The position numbers were made by a program, and so were the translations under genes. Below the pieces are notes generated by a model, which was not told where the DNA came from, ran no database searches, and was given only the letters and a program-made list of their open reading frames with translations. From assembly GCF_003611695.1 (NCBI RefSeq), contig NZ_RAWE01000008.1, forward strand, positions 45,423-109,422: a DNA stretch of 64,000 bases, given 5' to 3'. The stretch's first letter is position 1, and every line of letters starts with the position of its first letter. Of the stretch, positions 15,722 to 24,104 are shown one piece after another. Source of the DNA: Corallococcus carmarthensis. Its GTDB lineage: Bacteria > Myxococcota > Myxococcia > Myxococcales > Myxococcaceae.

Positions 15722-17236
15722 TCAGGGCGCTCGGGCCTTCTGCACGGCGGTGGTGAGCGTGCTCCAGTCCGTGGGCTTCAGGTGCATGCCGAACACCCGG
15801 GCCACCGGAAGCTTCTCGCGCGCGGCCACCTGCACTGTTTCGTCCACCTGCTGCACGTTGAAGAACGTGCCGTCCGGCTGGGGCTGCACCAGGTCGGACG
15901 TGTAGAGCAGCCCGTGCTCCGGCAGCCACGCGAACAGCATCCGCTCCCCCGTCTCCGTGCGCACGGGGACGAGCTCCAGCCGGTTCTTCCCGCTGCCCAC
16001 CACCCGCCGCCCCTCCACGACCTGGAGCTTCGCGGCGCGCGGCTTCCGGGCGAGCGCGTCCGGCAGCAATGTACGCGGCGACGCCACCAGCCGCTCCACC
16101 AGCGCGCGGTTGAGGTCCAGCACGTACACCGGGATGCCCCGGGCCACGTACTCGCGCAGCCCGCCGATGTGCGGCCACGCGTCGCTGGTGGACACCACCG
16201 CCTTCACCTTCAGGCCCGGGAAGCGCTTCGCGGCCTCGTCCAGCACGCGCGCCGAATAGCCGGACGCGAGCGGGCCCTCCACCACCACCAGGCCGTCGTC
16301 CTGCGCCACCAGGGCCACGTTCCACGCGCCCGGCAGCTGCACCACGCCGGGCGCCAGCTCCACGGGCGGCGCGTCCGGACGGAGCACGGGCGTGTCGTCC
16401 AGCTTCCTCGCGCGGCGCGCCTCGAAGCCCTGCTTCACGTCGTCCGTCACGGTGAAGTCCGCGTCCGCGAGCGGCGGATCCACCGTCACCGCCGTCACGG
16501 TCACGGAGTGGTGGGGCTGCCCGTTGCGCGCCCACTCCCAGTGGCGCGGGTAGCGCAGGCCGCCCGGCTCCAGGGCCCACGCCTGGAAGGACAGCACGGT
16601 GCGCACGTCGCCCCAGACGCTCCAGAAGGGGTCTTCCGGATGCGCGTCCACCGTCTCCACCGCTGTGGGCAGGCCCGTGCGGGCGTTGAGGAACAGGCGC
16701 ACGCTCGCGCGGTCCAGGTGGAAGGCGACGACGTGGTGGGGCACTTCCTGCAACACCGTGTCCGCCTGGGCGCGCAGGTCCTTCGCGTCCAGGGCCGCGA
16801 GCAGCACGTGCTCCGGCGCGAAGGCCAGCCGCTCCTGCATGTCCTGGAGCTGGGCCGCGCCCATGGGCCGCCACTTCCCATCGAACTCCGCCGCGGCCAC
16901 GCCGTCGGCCAGCAGCATCGTCACGCCCTTCCAGGCGTCCATCACCATGCCGCGCCCTTCGGACTTCTGGCGCAGGCGGCTCCGGCGCAGGTCGCGCAGC
17001 TCGTCGAACTGCTCGTAAATCACGAGGAAGGGCGGGGTGGGGCGCTCGGACTGCTCCAGCAGGTTCCAGTGGCCCACGCCGCGCACGCGCAGGCCGGTGA
17101 GCGCGCGGAGCCGGGCTTCGCCGCCCATGGCCTCGGCGGCGGCGCGGACGTGGGCGCGGCCGGCGTCCTCGGCGGCGGAGGCGGGCAGGGTGAGCAGCAG
17201 CACGGCGACAGCTGACAGCAGCAGAGGTCTTCGCAT
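15722..17236 (-). CDS. Secreted MBL-fold protein lacking metal ligands
   Basis: 504 residues from ATG 17236. The in-frame extension upstream is rich in Ala/Pro and lacks a ribosome site, while MRRPLLLSAVAVLLLTLPASAAEDA is a good signal peptide. Residues 25-300 form an unassigned beta-rich domain (HWNLLEQSERPTPPF, AWKGVTMLLADG). The C-terminal part has the strand order of a metallo-beta-lactamase fold (PGVVQLPGAWNVALVAQDDGLVVVEGPL, then GLREYVARGIPVYV). At the HxHxDH position near residue 350 it reads TSDAWPHIGG, keeping only the last His. It is therefore probably a catalytically dead or altered MBL protein. Divergent from poxB. Confidence 0.75.
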   Translation of the reverse strand: MRRPLLLSAVAVLLLTLPASAAEDAGRAHVRAAAEAMGGEARLRALTGLRVRGVGHWNLLEQSERPTPPFLVIYEQFDELRDLRRSRLRQKSEGRGMVMDAWKGVTMLLADGVAAAEFDGKWRPMGAAQLQDMQERLAFAPEHVLLAALDAKDLRAQADTVLQEVPHHVVAFHLDRASVRLFLNARTGLPTAVETVDAHPEDPFWSVWGDVRTVLSFQAWALEPGGLRYPRHWEWARNGQPHHSVTVTAVTVDPPLADADFTVTDDVKQGFEARRARKLDDTPVLRPDAPPVELAPGVVQLPGAWNVALVAQDDGLVVVEGPLASGYSARVLDEAAKRFPGLKVKAVVSTSDAWPHIGGLREYVARGIPVYVLDLNRALVERLVASPRTLLPDALARKPRAAKLQVVEGRRVVGSGKNRLELVPVRTETGERMLFAWLPEHGLLYTSDLVQPQPDGTFFNVQQVDETVQVAAREKLPVARVFGMHLKPTDWSTLTTAVQKARAP

Positions 17237-17463
17237 GGCCGCGAGGATGTCGCGGTTGGAACCTGCCCTCGGGGGCCATGCCGCCAGTGACGCGAACGGC
17301 GCGGCGAACGGTGCGCGGGGCGCGGCGAATGGTGGATGCACGGCAGTCCCTCCCGCCCCGGGCAGCCAGCCTTGCGAGGGGCCCGCCCGCACGGCCGGTC
17401 GCAGGGCGGCGGGACGGTGCACATCTTCGCCCGAAGTGAAGCGGCCCTGGCGAGGAGCGGACC

Positions 17464-19200
17464 ATGAAGAAGACGGTGGCGGACCAGTTCGTGGAGGTCC
17501 TCGCGCTCGCGGGGGTGAAGCGCATCTACGGCGTGGTGGGTGACAGCCTCAACGCCCTCACGGAATCGCTGCGCCGGCGCGGCGACATCGAATGGGTCCC
17601 CATGCGCAACGAGGAGTCCGCCGCCTTCGCGGCCGGCGCGGAAGCGCACCTCACCGGGCAGCTCGCCGTGTGCGCGGGGAGCTGCGGCCCCGGCAACCTT
17701 CACCTCATCAACGGTCTGTATGACTGTCACCGCAGCCGGGCGCCGGTGCTGGCCATCGCCGCGCAGATTCCCTCCGTGGAGCTGGGCACCGGCTACTTCC
17801 AGGAGACGCATCCGGAGGTGCTCTTCAAGGAGTGCAGCCACTACTGCGAGCTGGTCTCCGGGCCCAACCAGATGCAGCGCACGGCGGAGATCGCCGTCCG
17901 CAACGCGGTGGGCAAGGGCGGCGTGGCCGTGGTGGTGCTCCCCGGCGACATCGCCATGCTGAAGGCGGAGGACGCGCGGGCCCCCACGCCGGAGTCGCTG
18001 CGCGTCTCCGCCTCCCAGCTGATGCCCGCCCAGGAGCAGGTGGAGCAGATGGCCGCGCTGCTCAACCGCGGAGGGCGCGTGACACTGCTGTGCGGCGCGG
18101 GCTGCGAGGGCGCGGGCGCGCAGGTGGTGGAGCTGGCGAAGCGGCTCCAGGCGCCCGTCGTCTCCGCGCTCCGGGGCAAGGAGTTCCTGGAGAAGGACAA
18201 CCCCCACTTCGTGGGGCTCACGGGGCTCATTGGCTACGCGTCCGGGTACTGGGCGATGATCGACTGCGACGTGCTCCTGATGCTGGGCACGGACTTCCCC
18301 TACCGGCAGTTCTACCCGGACGGCGCGGACACCCGCATCATCCAGGTGGACGCGCGCGCGGAGAACATCGGCAAGCGCACGCGCGTGGACCTGGGCGTGG
18401 TGGGCAGCGTGTCCGCCACCGTCCAGGCGCTCCTGCCCCGCCTCGAAACGAAGCGCGACACGAAGCACCTGGAGCGGGCGCTCGCGCACTACCGCAAGAC
18501 GCGCGAGGAGCTGGACTCCCTGGGACAGGGCACGGTGGGCAAGAAGCCCATCCACCCGCCACAGGTGGCCCGAGCCTTCGACCTCCAGGCGTCCGACGAC
18601 GCCATCTTCACCTGTGACGTGGGCCTGCCCACGGTGTGGGCCGCGCGCTACGCGACCATGAAGGGCGGCCGGCGGCTGGTGGGCTCCTTCAACCACGGCT
18701 CCATGGCCAGCGCGCTCGCGCAAGCGATTGGCGCGCAGAAGGCCTTCCCGGACCGGCAGGTCATCTCCTTCTCCGGTGACGGCGGCTTCACGATGTTGAT
18801 GGGGGACTTCATCGGCCTGGTGCAGCTGGGGCTGCCCATCAAGGTCGTGGTGTTCAACAACAGCTCCCTGGGCTTCGTGGCCATGGAGCAGCAGGTGGGC
18901 GGCATGCTCGACGTGGGCACGGCGCTGAAGAACCCGGACTTCGCCGCGCTGGCGGAGGCCGTGGGCGTCAAGGGCCTGCGCGTGGAGGACCCGGGTCAGG
19001 TGGACGAAGCTGTAAGGCAGGCGCTCGCGACGCCCGGGCCCGTGCTGGTGGACGCCGTGGTCAGCAAGGCGGAGCTGGTGATGCCCCCGCGCATCACCGC
19101 GTCCATGGCCGCCGGCTTCACCCTGTTCGGCATCAAGGCCCTGCTCAACGGCCGCACCAACGAGGTCCTGGAGCTGGCGCGCACCAACCTCTGGCGCTGA
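17464..19200 (+). CDS. poxB: Pyruvate dehydrogenase (quinone), PoxB type
   Basis: 578 residues, close to the 572 of E. coli PoxB. ATG 17464 has GAGGAG 7 bases upstream. A peripheral membrane thiamin-diphosphate/FAD enzyme that oxidises pyruvate to acetate and CO2 and passes electrons to the quinone pool. Order of domains: Pyr domain with the catalytic Glu in VPMRNEESAAFAAGAEAHL (about residue 50), FAD-binding middle domain, PP domain with GDGGFTMLMGDF and NNSS for Mg-ThDP. The C-terminal helix region (TLFGIKALLNGRTNEVLELARTNL) matches the lipid-activated membrane anchor. The roughly 230-base divergent region shared with the MBL-fold gene should hold the promoter. Confidence 0.93.
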   Translation: MKKTVADQFVEVLALAGVKRIYGVVGDSLNALTESLRRRGDIEWVPMRNEESAAFAAGAEAHLTGQLAVCAGSCGPGNLHLINGLYDCHRSRAPVLAIAAQIPSVELGTGYFQETHPEVLFKECSHYCELVSGPNQMQRTAEIAVRNAVGKGGVAVVVLPGDIAMLKAEDARAPTPESLRVSASQLMPAQEQVEQMAALLNRGGRVTLLCGAGCEGAGAQVVELAKRLQAPVVSALRGKEFLEKDNPHFVGLTGLIGYASGYWAMIDCDVLLMLGTDFPYRQFYPDGADTRIIQVDARAENIGKRTRVDLGVVGSVSATVQALLPRLETKRDTKHLERALAHYRKTREELDSLGQGTVGKKPIHPPQVARAFDLQASDDAIFTCDVGLPTVWAARYATMKGGRRLVGSFNHGSMASALAQAIGAQKAFPDRQVISFSGDGGFTMLMGDFIGLVQLGLPIKVVVFNNSSLGFVAMEQQVGGMLDVGTALKNPDFAALAEAVGVKGLRVEDPGQVDEAVRQALATPGPVLVDAVVSKAELVMPPRITASMAAGFTLFGIKALLNGRTNEVLELARTNLWR

Positions 19201-19201
19201 A

Positions 19202-19223
19202 AACCCTGTTGTTCCAGGGGGTT
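19202..19223 (+). terminator. Weak hairpin after poxB
   Basis: AACCC pairs with GGGTT, with a TG/CA extension across a two-base bulge, starting 2 bases after the poxB stop. It is short and has no T-tract. Confidence 0.25.
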
Positions 19224-19325
19224 GGACGGGGTCGGAGAAAAATCAGCGGTGCCGCGAATCCATTCGGCCCGTGGCTGCCTCTTAGCTTGCGAATGGGGAT
19301 TTTCCCCGCCGCATGAGGCAGGTCC

Positions 19326-19844
19326 ATGGGCTCGACCACCACCCCCGACGCGTTGTTGCTGGCGGCCCACGGCGGTGACCGGGACGCGATGGTGCACCTG
19401 CTCCAGGTGCACCAGCCCAGCCTCCGGCGCTACGCGCAGAAGCGCTGCCTCATCAGCGACGTGGACGACGCGGTCCAGGAGACCCTGCTGGTGATGTCCC
19501 GCCACCTGACCGCCGTGCGCAAGCTGGCGTCGTTCACCGGGTGGATGTTCAAGATCGTCCAGCGCGAGTGCCGCCGCCTGGCCCGCACGGTGCTGAAGCA
19601 GGACCCCTACGAGGAAGCGCTCGCGGACCAGTGGGTGTCCGCGCACACGCCGGACTCGCTGCGGCTGGACCTGGCGTCCGCGCTGGAGTCGCTGCCGCCG
19701 CAGTACCTGGAGGTCGTCGTGCTGCGCGACTTCGAAGCGCTGTCCATCCGCGAGATGGCCGAGCGCCTGTCGCTGGACCCGGCGGCGGTGAAGAGCCGCC
19801 TGCACCGCGCCCGCGTGATGATCCGCGAATACCTGCTGGCCTGA
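19326..19844 (+). CDS. ECF RNA polymerase sigma factor
   Basis: 172 residues from ATG 19326. Sigma region 2 is visible as LLAAHGGDRDAMVHLLQVHQPSLRRYAQKRCLISDVDDAVQETLLVMSRH, a core-binding and -10-reading helix set. Region 4 follows from about 115: LASALESLPPQYLEVVVLRDFEALSIREMAERLSLDPAAVKSRLHRARVMIREYL. No anti-sigma gene with a zinc or membrane signature is evident; the downstream gene encodes a four-helix membrane protein that could play that part, but it has no recognisable anti-sigma domain. An imperfect inverted repeat (AATCCATTCG ... CGAATGGGGATT) lies between poxB and this gene. Confidence 0.9.
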   Translation: MGSTTTPDALLLAAHGGDRDAMVHLLQVHQPSLRRYAQKRCLISDVDDAVQETLLVMSRHLTAVRKLASFTGWMFKIVQRECRRLARTVLKQDPYEEALADQWVSAHTPDSLRLDLASALESLPPQYLEVVVLRDFEALSIREMAERLSLDPAAVKSRLHRARVMIREYLLA

Positions 19845-19874
19845 ATTCCAAACCCTCTCATCCGGAGTCCTTCC

Positions 19875-20384
19875 ATGGCGAACCCCCTGTCCATCCTTGG
19901 CATCATCCACACGCTCGTGAGCGTGCCTCCCATCGTCTTCGGCGTCTGGGGCTTCGTGCGCGACGGGCGCATCGACCCGGGGACGCGCGTCGGCAAGGCG
20001 TACATCGTCAGCATGGTGACGTCGGTGGTGACGTCGTTCGGCCTGTCGAGCACGGGCGGCTTCAACCCGGGCCACGCGCTGGGCATCCTGGCGCTGCTGC
20101 TGATGGCGGTGGGCGCGGCGGCCCCGGCCCTGGGCGTGTTCGGCCGCGCCACGGAGTACGTGCGGACCCTCACGTACTCGGCCAGCTTCATGGTGTTGCT
20201 GGTGCCGGGCATCAACGAGACGCTGACCCGGCTGCCCGCGAACAAGCCCCTGGCGGACAGCCCCCAGTCCCCCCTGGTGCAGGCGGCCCTGGCGACGCTG
20301 CTGGGCCTGTTCCTCTGCGGCGCCTCGTACCAGGTGGTCCGGCTGCGCGCACGGACGCAGTCCCGGCCCCACCTTCAGGCGTAA
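19875..20384 (+). CDS. Four-helix integral membrane protein
   Basis: 169 residues from ATG 19875, preceded by CGGAGT, 30 bases after the ECF sigma gene and presumably cotranscribed. Hydrophobic segments near residues 7-27, 42-58, 69-92 and 133-155 predict four helices, with a basic C-terminal tail (RLRARTQSRPHLQA). No Cys/His metal motif of the ZAS anti-sigma type. Family not recognised. Because it follows an ECF gene, a role as membrane partner or as the sigma factor's target is possible. Confidence 0.65.
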   Translation: MANPLSILGIIHTLVSVPPIVFGVWGFVRDGRIDPGTRVGKAYIVSMVTSVVTSFGLSSTGGFNPGHALGILALLLMAVGAAAPALGVFGRATEYVRTLTYSASFMVLLVPGINETLTRLPANKPLADSPQSPLVQAALATLLGLFLCGASYQVVRLRARTQSRPHLQA

Positions 20385-20447
20385 AGCCCGTGTGGGCCCA
20401 GGTGCGGTAGGGCCCGGCGGGAAAGTGAAGAGGCGTGTCGATTGGTG

Positions 20448-20478
20448 GGGCCTTCATTCGACGTGGAGTAGAAGGCCC
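20448..20478 (+). terminator. Hairpin between the membrane protein and DoxX genes
   Basis: GGGCCTTC and GAAGGCCC form a perfect 8-bp stem with a 15-base loop, followed by GCCTTTCCATTT, which is T-rich for this genome. It may end the ECF operon or act in the DoxX leader. Confidence 0.45.
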
Positions 20479-20504
20479 GCCTTTCCATTTGAACGGAGCA
20501 CGCC

Positions 20505-20966
20505 ATGGACGCCACCCTTTCCTCCTCCACCTCCGGGGTGGAAGCCGCCTCGAAGAAGAAGTCGTTCGCCCGCTACCTGCCGACGGTGGCCCGCGTCTTC
20601 ATGGGGTTGGTGTTCTTCGTCTTCGGTCTGAACGGGTTCCTGGAGTTCATCCCCACGCCCAAGGACCTGAACCCGGCGGACCCGGCGGTGGCCTTCGGGA
20701 TGGCGATGAAGGCGACGGGCTTCCTGTTCTGGCTGGTGAAGGGCACGGAGACGGTGGCGGGGCTGCTGCTGCTGTCCAACCGCTTCGTCCCGCTGGCGCT
20801 GGCGCTCATCGCGCCGGTCATCGTGAACATCTTCCTGACGCACGCCTTCCTGGCGCCGTCGGGCCTGGGGCTGGCGGTGGTGCTCCTGGCGGCGGAGCTC
20901 TTCCTCGCCTGGTCCTACCGGGCGGTGTACCGCCCGATGCTCGCCATGCGTGCGATGCCTTCCTGA
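20505..20966 (+). CDS. DoxX-like membrane protein
   Basis: 153 residues from ATG 20505 with CGGAGC upstream. A basic N-terminal tail (KKKSFARYL) is followed by four helices: VARVFMGLVFFVFGLNGFLEFIP, ATGFLFWLVKGTETVAGLLLL, PLALALIAPVIVNIFLTHAFL and GLGLAVVLLAAELFLAWSYR. The RVFMGLVFFVFGLNG helix and the KGTETVAGLLLL helix are the marks of the DoxX/DoxD-like family, whose cellular roles are mixed and here unknown. Confidence 0.75.
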   Translation: MDATLSSSTSGVEAASKKKSFARYLPTVARVFMGLVFFVFGLNGFLEFIPTPKDLNPADPAVAFGMAMKATGFLFWLVKGTETVAGLLLLSNRFVPLALALIAPVIVNIFLTHAFLAPSGLGLAVVLLAAELFLAWSYRAVYRPMLAMRAMPS

Positions 20967-20989
20967 GGGACGCGAAGGACCTTCGCCGC

Positions 20990-22162
20990 TCACGAGTCCG
21001 GTGGCCCCAGGGCGTGAGCAATAGAGCGCCAGAGCCGAGCAGCCCACCGGCCCATGTGGCCCAGGAAGTGGTGAAGCGGTCCGCCCTCCTTGTGCACCGT
21101 CACACCGGCTTGTCCGCGGGAGCCGGTGGGTGGGGGCTCGGACTGGCGGCCTTTCTCGGGAGCGGCCGCGCTCTGCTCGTCCTCATTGGCGGACTCAACA
21201 CCCGGCTTGTCGGGCGTAAGCCCCAAGGCGGATGGAGACAGCAGCACCTCGCTGTCCGGTTCCCCGGGGCAAGCCTCCGCATGGGAGCGGGGGGCAACCT
21301 CGAGCACCTCGGTGTTCCTGGCTGGCGCAAGGCCGTCGAGGCCTGGCTCCGTCACGAGGGAACGTGCCTCCAGCGCCGCGTCCTGCTCGGGGAGGAGTGC
21401 AGGAGGATCCAGGAGGCACTCTTGGGCGCGCGTGGCTTCGGAGGGCGACTGCCTTTGGGGTGCAGGGGCAAAGGCGTCCATCACGCGCTCATCGCACGCA
21501 TTCAGGAGCACTGGCAGTTGGTGCTGGAGGGCCCGCGCGTCGCGCTCCCCCAGGGCCACCATCGCGCAGTTGGCCCACTGGCGCAGCGCCTCGCCCCCCA
21601 TGAAGGGTACCAGCTGGGCCACGCCTCCCAGGAAGGCCCGTTGTAGGGATTGAACAAGGAGCACGTGCCCGGGACGCGACGCCACCCGGGCCGCCAGCCG
21701 CAGCAAGTCGAATTCCACCTGCGCGCACCGGGCCCCATCCTCCCAGCGCGCCGCGTCCCAGAGACGGAAGCACATGCTCTCCAACTGGGACATGTCCGAC
21801 GCAGAGGCCCTCTCACAGCAGTCGGTCAGGAGTTCCACCAGCACCTGCCGCTTGAGGCTGAAGTAGCCCTCCAGGAGCCACCGGGCTTGTGGGCTGCCTG
21901 CTTCATGCAGCGCCAGTCCCAGGTTCTCCAGCGTCAGCGACTCATCCAACGCTACCGCGCGCGTCTTGCGCCCCGGGCGCTGCACCACCAGGCCCCGCGC
22001 AGCCAGCCGCCGCAGCGCCTCACGGATGGTGCCTCGGCATACATCATAGCGACGCGCGAGCTTCGCTTCCGAGCCGAACTGCCCGCATGGCGGCAGCCTC
22101 CTGAGCGCAATATCGCGCTCGAGCTGCGCCTCCACGTACGCCACGAGCCCTCCCCGTCCCAT
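20990..22162 (-). CDS. GntR family regulator with long C-terminal extension
   Basis: 390 residues from ATG 22162, which has AAGGGGA upstream; the frame continues 19 codons 5' without a better site. N-terminal winged helix: VAYVEAQLERDIALRRLPPCGQFGSEAKLARRYDVCRGTIREALRRLAARGLVVQRPGRKTRAV. Then an all-helical effector-like region of FadR type to about residue 245. After that comes an acidic, Pro/Ser-rich linker of some 110 residues with no predicted fold, and a short conserved-looking C-terminal helix (GGPLHHFLGHMGRWAARLWRSIAHAL). Such a tail is unusual for GntR proteins. No obvious target gene beside it. Confidence 0.8.
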   Translation of the reverse strand: MGRGGLVAYVEAQLERDIALRRLPPCGQFGSEAKLARRYDVCRGTIREALRRLAARGLVVQRPGRKTRAVALDESLTLENLGLALHEAGSPQARWLLEGYFSLKRQVLVELLTDCCERASASDMSQLESMCFRLWDAARWEDGARCAQVEFDLLRLAARVASRPGHVLLVQSLQRAFLGGVAQLVPFMGGEALRQWANCAMVALGERDARALQHQLPVLLNACDERVMDAFAPAPQRQSPSEATRAQECLLDPPALLPEQDAALEARSLVTEPGLDGLAPARNTEVLEVAPRSHAEACPGEPDSEVLLSPSALGLTPDKPGVESANEDEQSAAAPEKGRQSEPPPTGSRGQAGVTVHKEGGPLHHFLGHMGRWAARLWRSIAHALGPPDS

Positions 22163-22284
22163 CCCCGTCCCCTTCCTCGTCCCAACGCCGCCATCCAACC
22201 ACAGGGGTCTGACATTCACGCGCGGCCCACGCGTCCTCCTTCGTTGCCTGCCGGGATGGCGCGTCCCCGGGCGCCGGGCGGCGA

Positions 22285-22311
22285 GAACCTGTCCGACAGT
22301 CGGACCGGTTC
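22285..22311. repeat. Dispersed 27-base palindrome, copy 2
   Basis: GAACCTGTCCGAC, A, GTCGGACCGGTTC: same core as copy 1 with one arm mismatch (T opposite C) and a changed outer pair kept in symmetry. Downstream of the NADAR gene on the minus strand. Confidence 0.65.
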
Positions 22312-22335
22312 GCGGGCTCGGGTCTCACGCGGCGA

Positions 22336-22362
22336 AAGCCTGTCCGACAGTCGGACAGGTTT
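22336..22362. repeat. Dispersed 27-base palindrome, copy 3
   Basis: AAGCCTGTCCGAC, A, GTCGGACAGGTTT: core identical to copy 1 with a single G-T at the third pair. The first copy met by polymerase leaving the NADAR gene, so it could act as its terminator. Confidence 0.65.
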
Positions 22363-22512
22363 CCGGAACGCGCGCCCGGCGGGCGGCTTTGCCCGTGGGC
22401 CTGTCTCGCGGTCCGCGCACGCACACCGTCACGGACCACGTCTCCGCTCCGCGGGGAATGCGTCCTCGCGGAGAACCCGGGTTGCGGCTGGGGGCAACGA
22501 ACGTCTGGCGGT

Positions 22513-22989
22513 CTATCTGGCCGCCGCGCGCAGCTCCAGGAGAAGGCGGCCCAGCATGTTGCTGCCGCTGCCGTCTCCCCCGTCGCCCCAGGAGTCGTCG
22601 TGCTCTGTGGGCTCCACCAGCTTCGCGTCGCCGATGGCCTGGAGCAGGCGGGCGAGGTCCTCGTGTTGGGAGAACTTCGCCTGGAGCGCCTCCCGCATCA
22701 CCGCCACCTTCACGGATTCCCAGTCGCGGCGGAGCTTGCGCTTGCGGTCTTGGCCCATGCGCGCCGCCAACATCGGAGAGTTGGCCCGGCGGAGTTCCTC
22801 CTGGTCCGAGGCGTTCTCGAACTTCTGGGCCTGGAAGAAGTGCTCGGTGGTGGGCCAGGTCTTGCCGCGGACCTTGATGGGGGAGTGCGCGAAGTTCGAG
22901 CAATCCCCCGAGATCGAGCGGAGCTTCGCGCACCGCTCACGCTCGTGCCAGGGACGGAGGGGGCCCGGCCTACTTGAGGCTCTTCGCAT
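22513..22989 (-). CDS. NADAR (YbiA/RibX-like) family protein
   Basis: 158 residues from ATG 22989. NADAR proteins are glycosidases acting on ADP-ribose or riboflavin-pathway intermediates. Visible marks: CSNFAHSPIKVRGKTWPTTEHFFQAQKF, MLAARMGQDRKRKLRRDWESVKVAVMREALQAKFSQHEDLARLLQAIGDAKLVE and the terminal WGDG...NMLGRLLLELR. The Glu of TTEHFFQAQK expected at the active site is present. The usual FSNF motif reads CSNF, and the N-terminal 25 residues are atypical. The start overlaps the end of the upstream alcohol dehydrogenase gene by 20 bases, with no ribosome site, so translational coupling is likely. Confidence 0.8.
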   Translation of the reverse strand: MRRASSRPGPLRPWHERERCAKLRSISGDCSNFAHSPIKVRGKTWPTTEHFFQAQKFENASDQEELRRANSPMLAARMGQDRKRKLRRDWESVKVAVMREALQAKFSQHEDLARLLQAIGDAKLVEPTEHDDSWGDGGDGSGSNMLGRLLLELRAAAR

Positions 22990-24016
22990 CAATGACGAAA
23001 CGGTACTTCACGTCGCCCTTCTCCAGCCGATCGAAGGCGTCGTTGATGCCCTGGATGGGAATGAGCTCGATGTCGGAGACGATGCCGTGCTTGCCGCAGA
23101 AGTCGAGCATCGCCTGCGTCTCCGGCAGGCCGCCGGTGCCAGAGCCGGAGAAGCTGGCGCGCCGGGAGAGGAGCGCGACCGGGGCCACCTCCAGCGGCTT
23201 CGCCGGGAATCCCACCAGCACCAGGTGGCCGTCGCGCCGCAGCAGCCCCAGGTAGGCGTTGACGTCGTGGGCCGCTGAAACCGTGTCGAGGATGAAGTCG
23301 AGCGAGTTCGCCTTCGCCGCCATCTCCTCCGGCTTCGACGACACCACCACCTCGTGCGCTCCCAGCCGCAGCGCGTCCTGCTTCTTGCGGTCCGTGTGGC
23401 TGAAGACGGTGACGTGCGCGCCCAGCGCGAGCGCGAACTTCACGCCCAGATGCCCCAGCCCGCCCAGCCCCACCACGCCCACCTTCTGGCCGGGCCCCAC
23501 CTTCCAGTGTCGCAGCGGTGAGTATGTGGTGATGCCCGCGCACAGCAGAGGCGCCACCGCCGCCGGATCCAGGTTCGTGGGCACCTTCAGCACGAAGTGC
23601 TCGTCCACCACGACGCTGTCCGAGTACCCGCCCTGCGTGAAACTCTTCCCGTCCTGTTCTGGGCTGCCGTACGTCAGGACACCGCGGACCTTGCAGTACT
23701 GCTCATACCCGTCCTTGCAATCCACGCAGGCGCGGCATGAGTCCACCATCGTGCCCACGCCGGCCAGGTCCCCCGGCTGGAACTTCTTCACGTCGCGGCC
23801 TACTCGCACCACGCGGCCCACGATTTCGTGCCCCGGCACCAGCGGGTAGGGGGAGAAGCTCCAGTCGTTCCGGGCCATGTGCAGGTCCGTGTGGCAGACG
23901 CCGCAGTAGAGGATCTCCAGTTGCACATCGCGCGGACCGGGGTCGCGGCGCTCGAACTGGAAGGGCGTGAGAGGGGACCGGGCATCCGGGGCCGCGTAGC
24001 CGCGAGCGGGAATCAT
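22970..24016 (-). CDS. Zinc alcohol dehydrogenase, YahK/CAD type
   Basis: 348 residues from ATG 24016 with CAGGAG upstream. Catalytic-zinc ligands CGVCHTDLH (Cys and His) and GHEIVGRV are present, as is the structural zinc lobe CRACVDCKDGYEQYC. The Rossmann motif is VGVVGLGGLGHLGVKFA. YSDSVVVDEHFVLKVP and LCAGITTYSPLRHW are typical of NADPH-dependent aldehyde reductases of the YahK/cinnamyl-alcohol group. Probably reduces aldehydes to alcohols. Divergent from a LysR gene that likely controls it; overlaps the NADAR gene downstream. Confidence 0.92.
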   Translation of the reverse strand: MIPARGYAAPDARSPLTPFQFERRDPGPRDVQLEILYCGVCHTDLHMARNDWSFSPYPLVPGHEIVGRVVRVGRDVKKFQPGDLAGVGTMVDSCRACVDCKDGYEQYCKVRGVLTYGSPEQDGKSFTQGGYSDSVVVDEHFVLKVPTNLDPAAVAPLLCAGITTYSPLRHWKVGPGQKVGVVGLGGLGHLGVKFALALGAHVTVFSHTDRKKQDALRLGAHEVVVSSKPEEMAAKANSLDFILDTVSAAHDVNAYLGLLRRDGHLVLVGFPAKPLEVAPVALLSRRASFSGSGTGGLPETQAMLDFCGKHGIVSDIELIPIQGINDAFDRLEKGDVKYRFVIDAKSLK

Positions 24017-24104
24017 GGGCAGTGCTCCTGGGGTGGTACCGCGTGACGCCCGGAAGCATGCGGTGGGGCCTCCCTTCGCGAAACCGATGGAATCCGCACG
24101 TGGC

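Larger units (their letters stand above)
22163..22512. other. Intergenic region with two palindromes
   Basis: 350 bases between the GntR start and the end of the NADAR gene, both on the minus strand. It contains two copies of the dispersed 27-base palindrome 24 bases apart, and the GntR promoter. No frame here has both a ribosome site and recognisable protein content. Confidence 0.5.

Noticed and set aside
17237..17463. Short imperfect repeats of GCGAACGG upstream of poxB as an operator array
   Set aside because: Units are irregular in length and spacing and could be chance in GC-rich DNA.
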